Part shown: positions 14,351 to 22,141 of the stretch, piece by piece
Layout of the letters: each line of letters starts with the position of its first letter
Position numbering within the stretch: position 1 is the stretch's first letter
NCBI GenBank assembly: GCA_003170115.1
Contig: PMZS01000340.1
Span: 1-27,381, forward strand
Length of the DNA stretch: 27,381 nucleotides
Direction: 5' to 3'
Origin: Spirochaetaceae bacterium
GTDB lineage: Bacteria; Spirochaetota; Spirochaetia; SZUA-6; Fen-1364
Translations under genes and position numbers: made by a program
Notes under the pieces: generated by a model
Told to the model about the DNA's origin: nothing
Databases searched by the model: none
What the model saw: only the letters and a program-made list of their open reading frames with translations

Positions 14351-16833
14351 CGCACGGCACCCGCGCTTCGCATGGCGGCGCCCTGTTCCAAATCTTCCGC
14401 CATTGACAGGCCGATGATTCGAATCGAGGGATGCACCGCGTGGATCGCTCGCGTCGTCTCGATCCCGTTCATGCCCGGCATGTTCACGTCCATCGTGACC
14501 ACGTCGGGCCGCAATGCGTGCACCAGCTCAAGGGCCTGGGCGCCGTCCGGCGCTTCGCCGACGATCTCGATATCGGGCTGCTGCTGGAGCTGGAGAGCGA
14601 TTCCCTCACGCACAACGGCGTGGTCGTCAACGAGGAGCACGCGGATCTTGGCGCTTCGCGCAGCCGGCCCCTCGGAGTGTTGACCTGAAACTTCGCCCAG
14701 AGCCGTGCGGACGACAGTTTGGTGCGCGGGCACGGCGGCCGCGGCTGCGTGCAATTCGCGAAACGACCGCCTGGAAGCAGCGGGATCCGCGGGATCCGCC
14801 GGGACCCACACCGTCACGCGGCTTCCCCGGCCGGCAGAACTTTCGATCTTTATTCCCCCCCCGATGATATCGAGCCGCTCGCGCACGCTGAACAGCCCGA
14901 AGCCGCCCGAGGCGGGCCCCGGCGCACGGGCTTGCTCCGCATCGAAGCCGACACCCTCGTCGCTTACCGTCACGCGGGCCGAACCGTCCGGCCCCCGAAG
15001 CAGGTCCACCCCGGCCTGCCTGACGCCCGCGTGCTTCACAACGTTGAACAGCAGCTCGCGCACCGACTGCAGCAGGGTCACCCGTGTCTCCTCGACGTCC
15101 ATCGTGATTGTCGTGGCGCATCGGACCTTCACGTCCAGGCCATGCTTTTCCTTCATCCATGCGCCCAGCCAGCCGAGGGCGGTGCACAGGTCTCGCTCGG
15201 TGTAGGAGGGGTTGCTGATCTCGGACATGAGCGAGCGGGACATCGCGATGCTCTCCCGCACCAGAGCGCTCAGTCTCGCAACGCTCTGCCCGCGCTCGGC
15301 CGCCGGGCGCACCTCGTGCAGGCCCTCCAGCCCGTAGAGGGTGGCGACGAGGAGCTGCTGGATCTGGTCGTGAAGGAGCTGCGCGATCCGCTGCCGCTCC
15401 CGCTGCTCGGTGCGGACAATCTCGCCCGCGAGGGCCTGGAGCTGTGTCGCCTTCAGTTCGAGTGCTTTCAGGGCCTGGTCCCGCTCCGCGCGGGCTCTCA
15501 GGGAGGTGATGCCGAATGCAAGGTCGTCGGCAAGCTCCTTCAGCAGGGAGACCTGTCTCTGCTCCAGGCCGGAGTCCCGGTCAGAATGGATGACCAGGAC
15601 TCCGAAGGCATTCTTCTGCGCATCCAGGAGGGGAAGGGCCGCAACGCCTCGGAACCCACGGGAGAGAGTCACCTCCTTCCACGTGGCGTCCTCCCTGCTG
15701 TTCGCGATGTCGAGACTCACGACGGGGAACTTCGAGAGGATCGCGCGACCGGCGGGGCCGCCCGTGATCGCGGGGTCTCCCCCGGTTTCTTTCAGCCTCA
15801 CTAGGTACCCGTCCCTGTCTCCCGCGGAGGCAACACAACGGAGAACGCCCCCTTCGGGCTCATCGATTATCCCGACCCACACCAGGGGGTAGCCCCCCTC
15901 GTCCTGGATGATCTGGCAGATGACCCCGGTGAGCTCGCGCTCGTGCGAGATCTGCACGAGTGCCTGGTCGCAGGCACTGACCATGAGCAGTGTCCGGTTC
16001 GCCGTCTGGAGGTCAGCCGTCCTGAGCTCGACTTTCTCCTCCAGCTCATCGTGCGCGCGGCGCAGCTCTTCTTCCACCCGCTTACGGTCCGTGATGTCGC
16101 GGTCGATCTCCAGAACGCGCTCGCTGCCGTCCAGTCCGCGGCCCAGGAGCTGCCGGGAGGAAACGGTGACCTCCCTGCCGTCCTTCGTTGAATGCTTGAT
16201 CTCGCTGAACCACTCCCCGTGCTCGCGAAGCGATTTTTCCAGCTCCTGCCAGCGGTCCGGGCGAGGTGCCTTCAGAAGCTCGTGGAGACGCCTTCCCTGA
16301 GCCTCTTCCTCAGAATAGCCGTACAGCTCCTCCGCGCCCCGGTTCCAGCTCTCAATTCCGCCGCCAATCCGCCAGACGATGATCGCGTCGAATGAGAGCT
16401 TGAGAAGTTCGGCCTGTCGGCGCAGCGCCTCCTGAGTCTGTCTCTGCGCCTGCTCCTTGTCATAGGCGGCGGCCTTCTGCCTGTTGCGCCGGTATAACTC
16501 CGCCACGGCAGTTAGAAATCCGCACACGACCATGAAAAGAGCCAGCCCGACGTAGTTCGACGTGCTGATGTGCAGAAGTGCGGGACGCCCGGGGATGAAC
16601 CAGAAAACGAGGATCATCACCACTGCGGTCACAATAGCCAGCAGGCCCGGCCAGAGGCCTGCGAGCAGGGCCACAATCATTACGGTCGGGTAAAAGAGAA
16701 CATATTCCGGGAAGTCGGGTCCGACGGCGGAGGTCAGGATCTCCCTGAGGAGAAAGGCCAGGGCGACCGCCCCGGTGCCGGCGAGGTAGCGAAAGAGAGG
16801 CCTCTTCAGGGAGATCCTGACCTTCTCCAGCAT
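14281..16833 (-). CDS. Hybrid membrane histidine kinase with PAS, GAF and C-terminal receiver
   Basis: 850 residues from the ATG at 16833, which has GGAGGG 5 bases upstream; the open frame extends to 17397 but that part is intergenic and antisense to the next gene. Order: a DUF4118-like block of about four membrane segments (13-112), a coiled coil, PAS (about 140-250, ending DRDITDRKR), a second coiled coil, GAF (about 280-445), a HisKA_3 dimerisation domain with His488 (QRIAQLLHDQ), HATPase with N-box ELLFNVVKHAG (Asn597) and DEGVGFD, then a receiver (730-845) with DDHAVVREG, phospho-acceptor Asp782 (TMDVNMPG), Ser810 and Lys832. The receiver looks NarL-like but has no DNA-binding domain after it. 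It may relay phosphate to the regulator at 10573. Confidence 0.92.
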   Translation of the reverse strand: MLEKVRISLKRPLFRYLAGTGAVALAFLLREILTSAVGPDFPEYVLFYPTVMIVALLAGLWPGLLAIVTAVVMILVFWFIPGRPALLHISTSNYVGLALFMVVCGFLTAVAELYRRNRQKAAAYDKEQAQRQTQEALRRQAELLKLSFDAIIVWRIGGGIESWNRGAEELYGYSEEEAQGRRLHELLKAPRPDRWQELEKSLREHGEWFSEIKHSTKDGREVTVSSRQLLGRGLDGSERVLEIDRDITDRKRVEEELRRAHDELEEKVELRTADLQTANRTLLMVSACDQALVQISHERELTGVICQIIQDEGGYPLVWVGIIDEPEGGVLRCVASAGDRDGYLVRLKETGGDPAITGGPAGRAILSKFPVVSLDIANSREDATWKEVTLSRGFRGVAALPLLDAQKNAFGVLVIHSDRDSGLEQRQVSLLKELADDLAFGITSLRARAERDQALKALELKATQLQALAGEIVRTEQRERQRIAQLLHDQIQQLLVATLYGLEGLHEVRPAAERGQSVARLSALVRESIAMSRSLMSEISNPSYTERDLCTALGWLGAWMKEKHGLDVKVRCATTITMDVEETRVTLLQSVRELLFNVVKHAGVRQAGVDLLRGPDGSARVTVSDEGVGFDAEQARAPGPASGGFGLFSVRERLDIIGGGIKIESSAGRGSRVTVWVPADPADPAASRRSFRELHAAAAAVPAHQTVVRTALGEVSGQHSEGPAARSAKIRVLLVDDHAVVREGIALQLQQQPDIEIVGEAPDGAQALELVHALRPDVVTMDVNMPGMNGIETTRAIHAVHPSIRIIGLSMAEDLEQGAAMRSAGAVRYLSKSASLDALLAAIRDAPDNE

Positions 16834-16853
16834 GTGGTCCCTCCGTGAAGCCC

Positions 16854-16883
16854 AATGTAGCCCCGAGCGGCGTCCCTGGCCAA
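16854..16883 (-). promoter_or_regulatory. Possible promoter of the histidine kinase gene
   Basis: On the - strand TTGGCC (16883-16878) and TACATT (16859-16854) lie 18 bases apart, 20 bases before the ATG at 16833. This would leave a short leader that still contains the GGAGGG site at 16839-16844. The boxes are weak. Confidence 0.35.
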
Positions 16884-16920
16884 GCTGTCCGATCCGTGAG
16901 TTTCGCTGCAGCGGAAGCAC

Positions 16921-16949
16921 TTGAAACCCTCGGTGGGGGAGGATGTTAT
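16921..16949 (+). promoter_or_regulatory. Possible promoter of the receiver-PilZ gene
   Basis: TTGAAA (16921-16926) and TGTTAT (16944-16949) with a 17-base spacer, in the divergent region between the kinase and the receiver-PilZ gene. It leaves a leader of about 110 bases that contains the inverted repeat at 16994-17015. Confidence 0.4.
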
Positions 16950-16993
16950 TTCCCAGTTCTGAGATCGGGGTTACCGGCATCTGCGGAACGGTG

Positions 16994-17015
16994 ATGATTG
17001 CCCGCGAGGCATCAT
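16994..17015. repeat. Inverted repeat in the kinase/PilZ divergent region
   Basis: ATGAT-T-GCC / GGC-ATCAT around CGCGA: two 8-base arms identical except for a single bulged T. It could be an operator or a leader-RNA hairpin for the + strand gene at 17068. It is a visual observation only. Confidence 0.5.
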
Positions 17016-17067
17016 TTCCGTGCAGCGATGGCGGAAAAGCTGAGGAACTGGTAGGATTCGCCGCGTC

Positions 17068-17802
17068 ATGTCCCTGAGGGTCGTCGTCCTTGGAAAGATA
17101 CTCCTCGTCCGTCAGCCGATCGCCCAGTCCCTGGGTGCCCTGGATTTCGAGGTGTTCGAGTCTTCTGATTTCGAGGTTGTCATGGCTCACCTGGATTCCA
17201 CCGCGCCCTCGCTCGTCGTCATGGACGCGGACGGGATGTCGCGAGAATGGCGCGCCCTCGCGGCGGGCCTGGGCGCGAGACAGGGAGCTGCCGTTCTTGT
17301 CCTGGTGACGAGCCGTTTCAGCTTTGATGATGCGCACGACGCTTTGGCGCTGCGGGTCGCGGGGGTCATCATGAAACCGTTCCGCAGGGAAGAGCACACC
17401 CCGCGGCTCCTGGATCTCGCGCTGCGGAAGATGAATGTCAGAGCTCGACGCGAGTCCCCGAGGTTCGCCGTTCCCGCCGCTTTGAGCGCAGTGCTCCGGC
17501 TCCCGGTGTCCGATGGCGAGGATGTCTTTCCCTTGAAGAACATCGCCGAGGGGGGGGCGACGATCGACACGGAGGCCGGCACGGCCGGATCCTCACTGGC
17601 CCCCGGCAGTTTTGTCCCGCTGGCCACACTCTCGTGGGGGGAAGTGAAGCTCGAAGCAGAGCTCAGCGTTGTGCACCGGGAAGCGAACGCGGGGGGCGTC
17701 CGCTTCTCCCGGTTCTTCGACGGGGCGCCCAAGCTGCTCCGCGCCCTGGAGGAGCGTCACGTGAAAGCGCTCGGGCCCCGGGGGAGAAGGCGAAAATGGT
17801 AA
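17068..17802 (+). CDS. Degenerate receiver domain fused to a PilZ domain
   Basis: 244 residues. The first ~115 have the shape of a CheY-like receiver, with Asp53 (VMDADG), Thr81 and Lys103 (IMKPF) in the usual places, but the N-terminal acidic pair is replaced by LGKILLVRQ. Mg-dependent phosphorylation is therefore doubtful. From about residue 125 a PilZ domain follows: the RRESPR arginine motif (Arg128 and Arg132) and NIAEGG (158-163), a variant of the (D/N)xSxxG motif with Ala for Ser. PilZ domains bind cyclic di-GMP. The gene is divergent from the kinase and overlaps the next membrane protein by 7 bases, so the two are co-transcribed. It may link cyclic-di-GMP to motility or envelope functions; this is an inference. 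TAGGA 11 bases upstream is a weak ribosome site. Confidence 0.75.
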   Translation: MSLRVVVLGKILLVRQPIAQSLGALDFEVFESSDFEVVMAHLDSTAPSLVVMDADGMSREWRALAAGLGARQGAAVLVLVTSRFSFDDAHDALALRVAGVIMKPFRREEHTPRLLDLALRKMNVRARRESPRFAVPAALSAVLRLPVSDGEDVFPLKNIAEGGATIDTEAGTAGSSLAPGSFVPLATLSWGEVKLEAELSVVHREANAGGVRFSRFFDGAPKLLRALEERHVKALGPRGRRRKW

Positions 17803-18563
17803 TCGCGCTCGTTCTGTATCCGATGATTGTTGCTGCCGGACTCTTCTTGTTCGATCCGTCTCTGGCTCGCGGGCTTCTGCGCATGGCATCCGATTCCGTG
17901 GTATTCACCTCGGTGTTGTCTCTGTCCGTCCTGACATCGGTCCTCGTCGCCGCGTACCGAAGACGATCCAACCCCCTGCTGAGGAGCGCGTGGCTTTTCC
18001 TGTTCTGCGGCCTCTCCGTTCTCTTCCTGGCATCGATGATCGACCCTTTTCTTTCGGGCAACGAGCCCTGGATCGAGGAGCTTTTCGCCACGGCTTCCTT
18101 TTTCCCGCTGCTGTTCTTTTCTCTTTCAATCGCCTCCCCGCTGCGGCTTCTCATGCTCTCCAGGCGCCAGCGCACGCTCTACTCCATCGCGGGGATAGTC
18201 GTGCTCCTCGCGGTGTTCGCAGCCGTGTTTTTTCCCTGGCTTCTCATCTACGAGGGTCCCCGGCTGCACGCGTCGCCGAAGCATCTCCTGCGGTTGACGA
18301 AACCGGTGCTTGATACGATCCTTGCGGAGCCCATTGCCCTGCTCGTCCTGGTGATCGGCCTGACCAGGGGAAGCGGTCCGTACCTGTTCATCGGGCTGGG
18401 CATGCTGCTTCTCATCCCTGAGGATATCTTCGACCATCTCAGCCTGCTGCGTCAGATGGATCCCCACGGTCAGTTCTCCACGCTCCTCTCCGTTGTCTCC
18501 CGTCTCTACCTGTTGAATGGTGCCCTGCTCGGAATTTTCAAGCGTGAGAAAAGCCCCCGATGA
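17796..18563 (+). CDS. Multi-pass membrane protein of unknown function
   Basis: 255 residues from the ATG at 17796, which overlaps the preceding stop by 7 bases and has AGAAGG 5 bases upstream; the longer open frame from 17634 lies inside the PilZ gene. About eight hydrophobic segments can be seen, for example at the N-terminus (ALVLYPMIVAAGLFLF), SVLSLSVLTSVLVAAY, LFLFCGLSVLFLASM, a Phe-rich fourth helix, GIVVLLAVFAAVFFPWL, PIALLVLVIGL and FIGLGMLLLIP. Loops are short and Arg-rich on one face. I recognise no catalytic motif or named family. Coupling to the receiver-PilZ gene suggests a shared signalling or envelope role. Confidence 0.8.
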   Translation: MVIALVLYPMIVAAGLFLFDPSLARGLLRMASDSVVFTSVLSLSVLTSVLVAAYRRRSNPLLRSAWLFLFCGLSVLFLASMIDPFLSGNEPWIEELFATASFFPLLFFSLSIASPLRLLMLSRRQRTLYSIAGIVVLLAVFAAVFFPWLLIYEGPRLHASPKHLLRLTKPVLDTILAEPIALLVLVIGLTRGSGPYLFIGLGMLLLIPEDIFDHLSLLRQMDPHGQFSTLLSVVSRLYLLNGALLGIFKREKSPR

Positions 18564-18567
18564 CAGA

Positions 18568-18593
18568 TGTCCCCGGCGGCGGCGCCGGGGACA
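18568..18593. terminator. GC-rich hairpin between convergent genes
   Basis: An 11-base-pair perfect stem (TGTCCCCGGCG / CGCCGGGGACA) with a GCGG loop lies between the membrane-protein stop (18563) and the lipoprotein stop (18623). It shares CCCCGGC and GCCGGGGACAG with the hairpin at 11490-11512 and sits at almost the same distance (29 bases) from its lipoprotein gene. There is no T run on either side, so it may stabilise RNA ends rather than terminate strongly. Confidence 0.6.
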
Positions 18594-18622
18594 GCCAGTC
18601 CTGCGAGTTTGGGGTCCTGTTT

Positions 18623-20443
18623 CTAGTTATCGAGGAAGAGCGCGACCCTCCGGTTCCTCCACCTGTCCATGTAGTTGCTGTCCGGTACCATCTGGTCGGA
18701 TGCGCCGACACCTTCCATGGTGAAGCGCGACTTGTTGAGTCCCCGGTCCACGAGCGCCGCTTCTACCGCGTCCGCCCGTGCCTTCGAGAGGGGGATAAGG
18801 ACGGTCCTCTGCTCAATCTTGCCGGCTTCCGGCCTGTCCCAGTTGATCATGACCGCGTGGCCCACGATCCTTATCTTGTACCCGGGAAACTTCGTGAGCT
18901 TCGCCGCCAGATTGTTGAGCCGCGTCACGTTCTGCTCGGCAAGCCCTCCGGTCACGTGTGTGTAGTCCGCGGTGAACGCCTTGAAGAATATTCGCGAGGC
19001 CAGAATACGGTATCCCGTTGCCGTTTTCTCCATGAGGATATCGATGGGTACCGTCGCCCTGACGTATCCCGTGATGCCGAACTGGTCGCGAACCCTTGCC
19101 ACCACGGCGTAGTCCTCTGCCGATTCGACCATGTCCCCCCGGGTGCTCCTGCCGTCCCAGGTTGCGGTGCTCTCGGGCCATTTCGACGAGAAGCTGCGGA
19201 ACAGCCTACCGCCCGGATCACGGATGTCCATTGTCCAGCTGTCGATCTTCGCAAGCTTCGATCTGGCGGAGAGCCTCAGCGTGATCGTGTCCGACGACTC
19301 GATTGGCGAAAAGAGATCGGAGGAGAGAGTGATCTCCCCTGTCGGCGGAGTCAGATCAAGCACGAAGCTCGCGCTCGTCGCGCTGCGGCTGGCCGACGAT
19401 CCTTCATACGTGACGTTGAAGGTTGCCTTGTACACTCCCTCGAGAGCCATGGCGCCGCTGTCGGATTTCCCGTCCCACTCGAGGCGGCCCGGCAGGCCGG
19501 CTGCCTGGCCGGTCCAGGATTTCAGCACTTCACCGGTTGATCCGATGATCCGCACGCCCCATTCAGAGACCTCCGCGGGCTGCTTCCCATAGTTCAGGTC
19601 CAGCATCAGGAGATCGGCGACGTGATCGCCGTTCGGTGAGAAGCCCGCGGCCAGGGCAACGATCGAAGGATCGCGGGGTATGGGCGCAGGCGCGGGGGTC
19701 GCCGGCATCGGCAGGTTTGCCACCTCGACCTTCGAGGTCAGTTCTGCCGAGTTGCCATACTCGTCGCGCACGAAGGAAATGACGCTGTACATGGCACCGG
19801 GTGCCACATACCCACCGGTCATCGTGGACCCGTCCCAGGTCACCGACGCATTCGGCCACTCGCCGCTCCAGTTTTTCACCAGCCCACCGGTCTCGGCGAA
19901 GACGTCCAGGGACCACGATTCCATGTGCGCAAGTGCCGAGTGCGCGTTGATCGTGAGTATGACCGGCACCTTCACTCCATCCGCCCGGGGAGTGAACTGG
20001 GTCGGATTCAGGGTGATCGAGCCCGTCGGCGGGGTGAGGTCTAGGACGAAGCTCCGACTCTCTGCCGTCGCGGGCTGGTACTTCGCGGCGTAGTCTATCG
20101 AAAGCCTCGCCGTGTATGAGCCCTCGACAGCCGTGCCACCGGCGTCAGTCGAGCCGTCCCAGCGCAGGCTTGCCGGAATGGGAGATGCCGTGCCCGTCCA
20201 GGTCCTGGACGCCACACCCATGCGCATCACTTCCACCTTCCAGGATTTGATCGACTCTGAGTTGCCGAACAGAAGCGAGATCTCGATGGTGTTCTGCCCC
20301 GAAGTGTCATGCGGGGAGAAACCAGAGCTCTCCACCTGGATTGCGCTCTCGGTCGGCGCCATGGGTTGCGCGGTCTGGCAGCCCAGAACCAGCGCAAGGA
20401 GGAATACGGCGGTGCCGGCTCCCCTCAGAAAATACTTCATCAT
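18623..20443 (-). CDS. Lipoprotein paralogue with Ig-like modules and OmpA-type domain
   Basis: 606 residues from the ATG at 20443, which has AAGGAG 6 bases upstream. The signal peptide ends ALVLGC with acylated Cys22. The architecture copies the protein at 11543-13393: four Ig-like modules in A-B-A'-B' order, a shorter Pro/Ala linker (ATPAPAPIPRD) and an OmpA-type C-terminus with LSKARADAVEAALVDRGL and WRNRRVALF. Several segments are the same or nearly the same in both, such as SSDLFSPIESSDTI and YRILASRIFFKAFTADY. The GHAVMINW substitution in the OmpA motif is also shared. The A' module has GFSPNGDHVAD, the form seen in gliding-motility/CHU_C domains. It probably arose by gene duplication and acts in the envelope; the partner molecules are unknown. 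Confidence 0.9.
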   Translation of the reverse strand: MMKYFLRGAGTAVFLLALVLGCQTAQPMAPTESAIQVESSGFSPHDTSGQNTIEISLLFGNSESIKSWKVEVMRMGVASRTWTGTASPIPASLRWDGSTDAGGTAVEGSYTARLSIDYAAKYQPATAESRSFVLDLTPPTGSITLNPTQFTPRADGVKVPVILTINAHSALAHMESWSLDVFAETGGLVKNWSGEWPNASVTWDGSTMTGGYVAPGAMYSVISFVRDEYGNSAELTSKVEVANLPMPATPAPAPIPRDPSIVALAAGFSPNGDHVADLLMLDLNYGKQPAEVSEWGVRIIGSTGEVLKSWTGQAAGLPGRLEWDGKSDSGAMALEGVYKATFNVTYEGSSASRSATSASFVLDLTPPTGEITLSSDLFSPIESSDTITLRLSARSKLAKIDSWTMDIRDPGGRLFRSFSSKWPESTATWDGRSTRGDMVESAEDYAVVARVRDQFGITGYVRATVPIDILMEKTATGYRILASRIFFKAFTADYTHVTGGLAEQNVTRLNNLAAKLTKFPGYKIRIVGHAVMINWDRPEAGKIEQRTVLIPLSKARADAVEAALVDRGLNKSRFTMEGVGASDQMVPDSNYMDRWRNRRVALFLDN

Positions 20444-20508
20444 TTGGAACTCCTTTTTGCCTTGTGCCACGCGGCATTTGAATATCGCTTAAGAAGATGC
20501 GCACACCG

Positions 20509-20533
20509 GCGCCGGCATACCGTATGCTGGCGC
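20509..20533. repeat. 25-base palindrome upstream of lipoprotein gene 2
   Basis: Two 12-base arms, GCGCCGGCATAC and GTATGCTGGCGC, flank a central C with one mismatch. It lies 66 bases upstream of the ATG at 20443 and downstream of lpd. A regulator-binding site is the simplest reading. It has no T run and does not look like a terminator. It has no equal in front of the paralogue at 13393. Confidence 0.6.
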
Positions 20534-20607
20534 ACATAGCGGAATGGCACTGATACTGAGCGCTCGGATGAAGGAGGAACCGCGGCGGGGATCGGCCAGT
20601 GATCCTT

Positions 20608-21999
20608 CTATATGTGTATTGCCCAGCCCTCCACGGCGCGCATGGACTCCCCGACCGTTTCCGAGAGCGTGGGGTGGGCATGGATCATCGTCGCGATGTC
20701 TTCCGGCAATAGCTCCGCGGTCCGCGCAAGGAGCAGCTCGTGGATGAGCTCCGTCGCGTCGGCGCCCACGATGTGCGCGCCGAGGATTTCCTTCGTCTTC
20801 GGATCGTAGAGGACTTTTACGAATCCCTCCGTCTGATCGACGGCCACGGACTTGCCGGCGCCCCGATAGGGGAAGCTCGCCTTGGCGAACGCAATTCCTT
20901 TTTCCACGGCCTTCCATTCGGGCAGACCGAAGCTTGCAACCTGCGGCTCGCAGTACGTCGCCCCCGGGATGGAGAGAGGGTCGATTCTCGGGGAAGGAGA
21001 TCTTCCGGCGATGCGTTCAACCGCGATCTCGGCCTCCTTGAACGCAACGTGCGCGAGAAGCGGCGTGGCCACAACGTCGCCCACCGCCCAGATGCCGGGA
21101 ACTTTCGTCTGGTTGTAGTCAACGACCGGGATGAACCCCTTGTCGGGGACGATTCCGACCTTCTCCAGCCCGATGCTGTCCGTGTTGATGGTGCGGCCGA
21201 CCACGACAAGTATCAGGTCGGCTTCCAGGTTTTTGCGCGCCCCTGCCTTGTCCTCGATGACGACGCTCACGCCGCTGTCGCCCTTCTGCATCGACACGGC
21301 CTTCGTCGCGGTGTACATCTGCACTCCCCGCTTCTGGAAGGATCGTGCCAGGACCTGTACGGCCTCCGCATCCTCCAGCGGAAGGATCCGCTCCATCATT
21401 TCCACGAGATGCACCTCGACGCCGAAGCCGTTCCATACGTGCGCGAACTCCACGCCGATGGCGCCTGCCCCGAGGATGATCGCCTTCTTCGGCAGCTTCT
21501 TCAGCATGAGGGCGCCCGTCGAGGAGAGGACTTTCTGCTCGTCGAACTCGAAACCCGCAATGATCCGGGGGCGCGAACCAGTGGCGATGATGATGTTCTT
21601 CCCCGTGAACTTCTTTCCGTCCTTCAGCGTCACCTCGTTCTTCCCCGAGAGGGCCGCGTCACCGACGATGAGCTCGACCTTGTTCTTCTTCAGCAGGAAC
21701 TGCACGCCCTTGGACAGGGTGTCCGCGGCCTTGCGGGACTTGTCGAAGACATGGGTGTAGTCGAAACCCTTCATGTCGAACGCGAGGCCCATCTCCTTCA
21801 GCGCGGGCAGGGACCGGAAGAGCTCCGCCTGGTGGATCAGGGTCTTGGAGGGGATGCAGCCGACGTTGAGGCACACACCGCCCACCTTGTCGCGCTCGAT
21901 GACGGCCGCTTTCAGCCCGAGCTGGCCGGCCCGGATGCCCGCCACGTATCCGCCCGGGCCCGAGCCCATGATCAGAACATCGAAATCGAAGCCTGCCAT
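20608..21999 (-). CDS. lpd: Dihydrolipoyl dehydrogenase (E3)
   Basis: 463 residues from the ATG at 21999, with GGAGGG 6 bases upstream; the open frame continues to 22050 but that segment is hairpin-rich intergenic DNA. E3 re-oxidises dihydrolipoamide on E2 and passes electrons through FAD to NAD. The FAD motif GSGPGGYVAG (12-21), the redox disulfide Cys43/Cys48 (GGVCLNVGCIPSK), the NAD-binding ILGAGAIGVEFAH and the C-terminal catalytic pair His442/Glu447 (HPTLSE) are intact. Length is normal and there is no extra lipoyl domain. It is the last gene of the PDH operon, separated from E2 by 142 bases. It may also serve other 2-oxoacid complexes. Confidence 0.96.
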   Translation of the reverse strand: MAGFDFDVLIMGSGPGGYVAGIRAGQLGLKAAVIERDKVGGVCLNVGCIPSKTLIHQAELFRSLPALKEMGLAFDMKGFDYTHVFDKSRKAADTLSKGVQFLLKKNKVELIVGDAALSGKNEVTLKDGKKFTGKNIIIATGSRPRIIAGFEFDEQKVLSSTGALMLKKLPKKAIILGAGAIGVEFAHVWNGFGVEVHLVEMMERILPLEDAEAVQVLARSFQKRGVQMYTATKAVSMQKGDSGVSVVIEDKAGARKNLEADLILVVVGRTINTDSIGLEKVGIVPDKGFIPVVDYNQTKVPGIWAVGDVVATPLLAHVAFKEAEIAVERIAGRSPSPRIDPLSIPGATYCEPQVASFGLPEWKAVEKGIAFAKASFPYRGAGKSVAVDQTEGFVKVLYDPKTKEILGAHIVGADATELIHELLLARTAELLPEDIATMIHAHPTLSETVGESMRAVEGWAIHI

Positions 22000-22141
22000 C
22001 TGTGTCCCTCCGTGTTGTGTCGAGTGGCTCACGGGCTCGCTCTCGGGCATCCCTGCCCTCGCTCGCCCTCGCGGCTCTCGCCGTCCGCTTCGCGGCCGGC
22101 TGCCGCCCTCCGCGCGCCTTCAGCGCGCTACGCATCCATGG
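22000..22141. repeat. Hairpin-rich spacer between E2 and E3 genes (REP-like)
   Basis: On the - strand this 142-base GC-rich spacer contains a row of small inverted repeats: GCGCGC-TGAAG-GCGCGC, CCGC-GAA-GCGG, and GGGC-AGGGAT-GCCC, together with a GCCATGGATGC motif. This composition resembles repetitive extragenic palindromic elements found inside operons. No terminator-like T run is present, so transcription can continue into lpd. The last part carries the lpd ribosome site. Confidence 0.5.

Noticed and set aside
16834..17397. N-terminal extension of the histidine kinase to 17397
   Set aside because: It would overlap the divergent receiver-PilZ gene, lacks any domain, and a good ribosome site marks the ATG at 16833 just before the first membrane helix.
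22000..22050. 17-residue N-terminal extension of lpd
   Set aside because: The segment precedes the GGAGGG site used by the ATG at 21999, and E3 proteins start just before the FAD motif.
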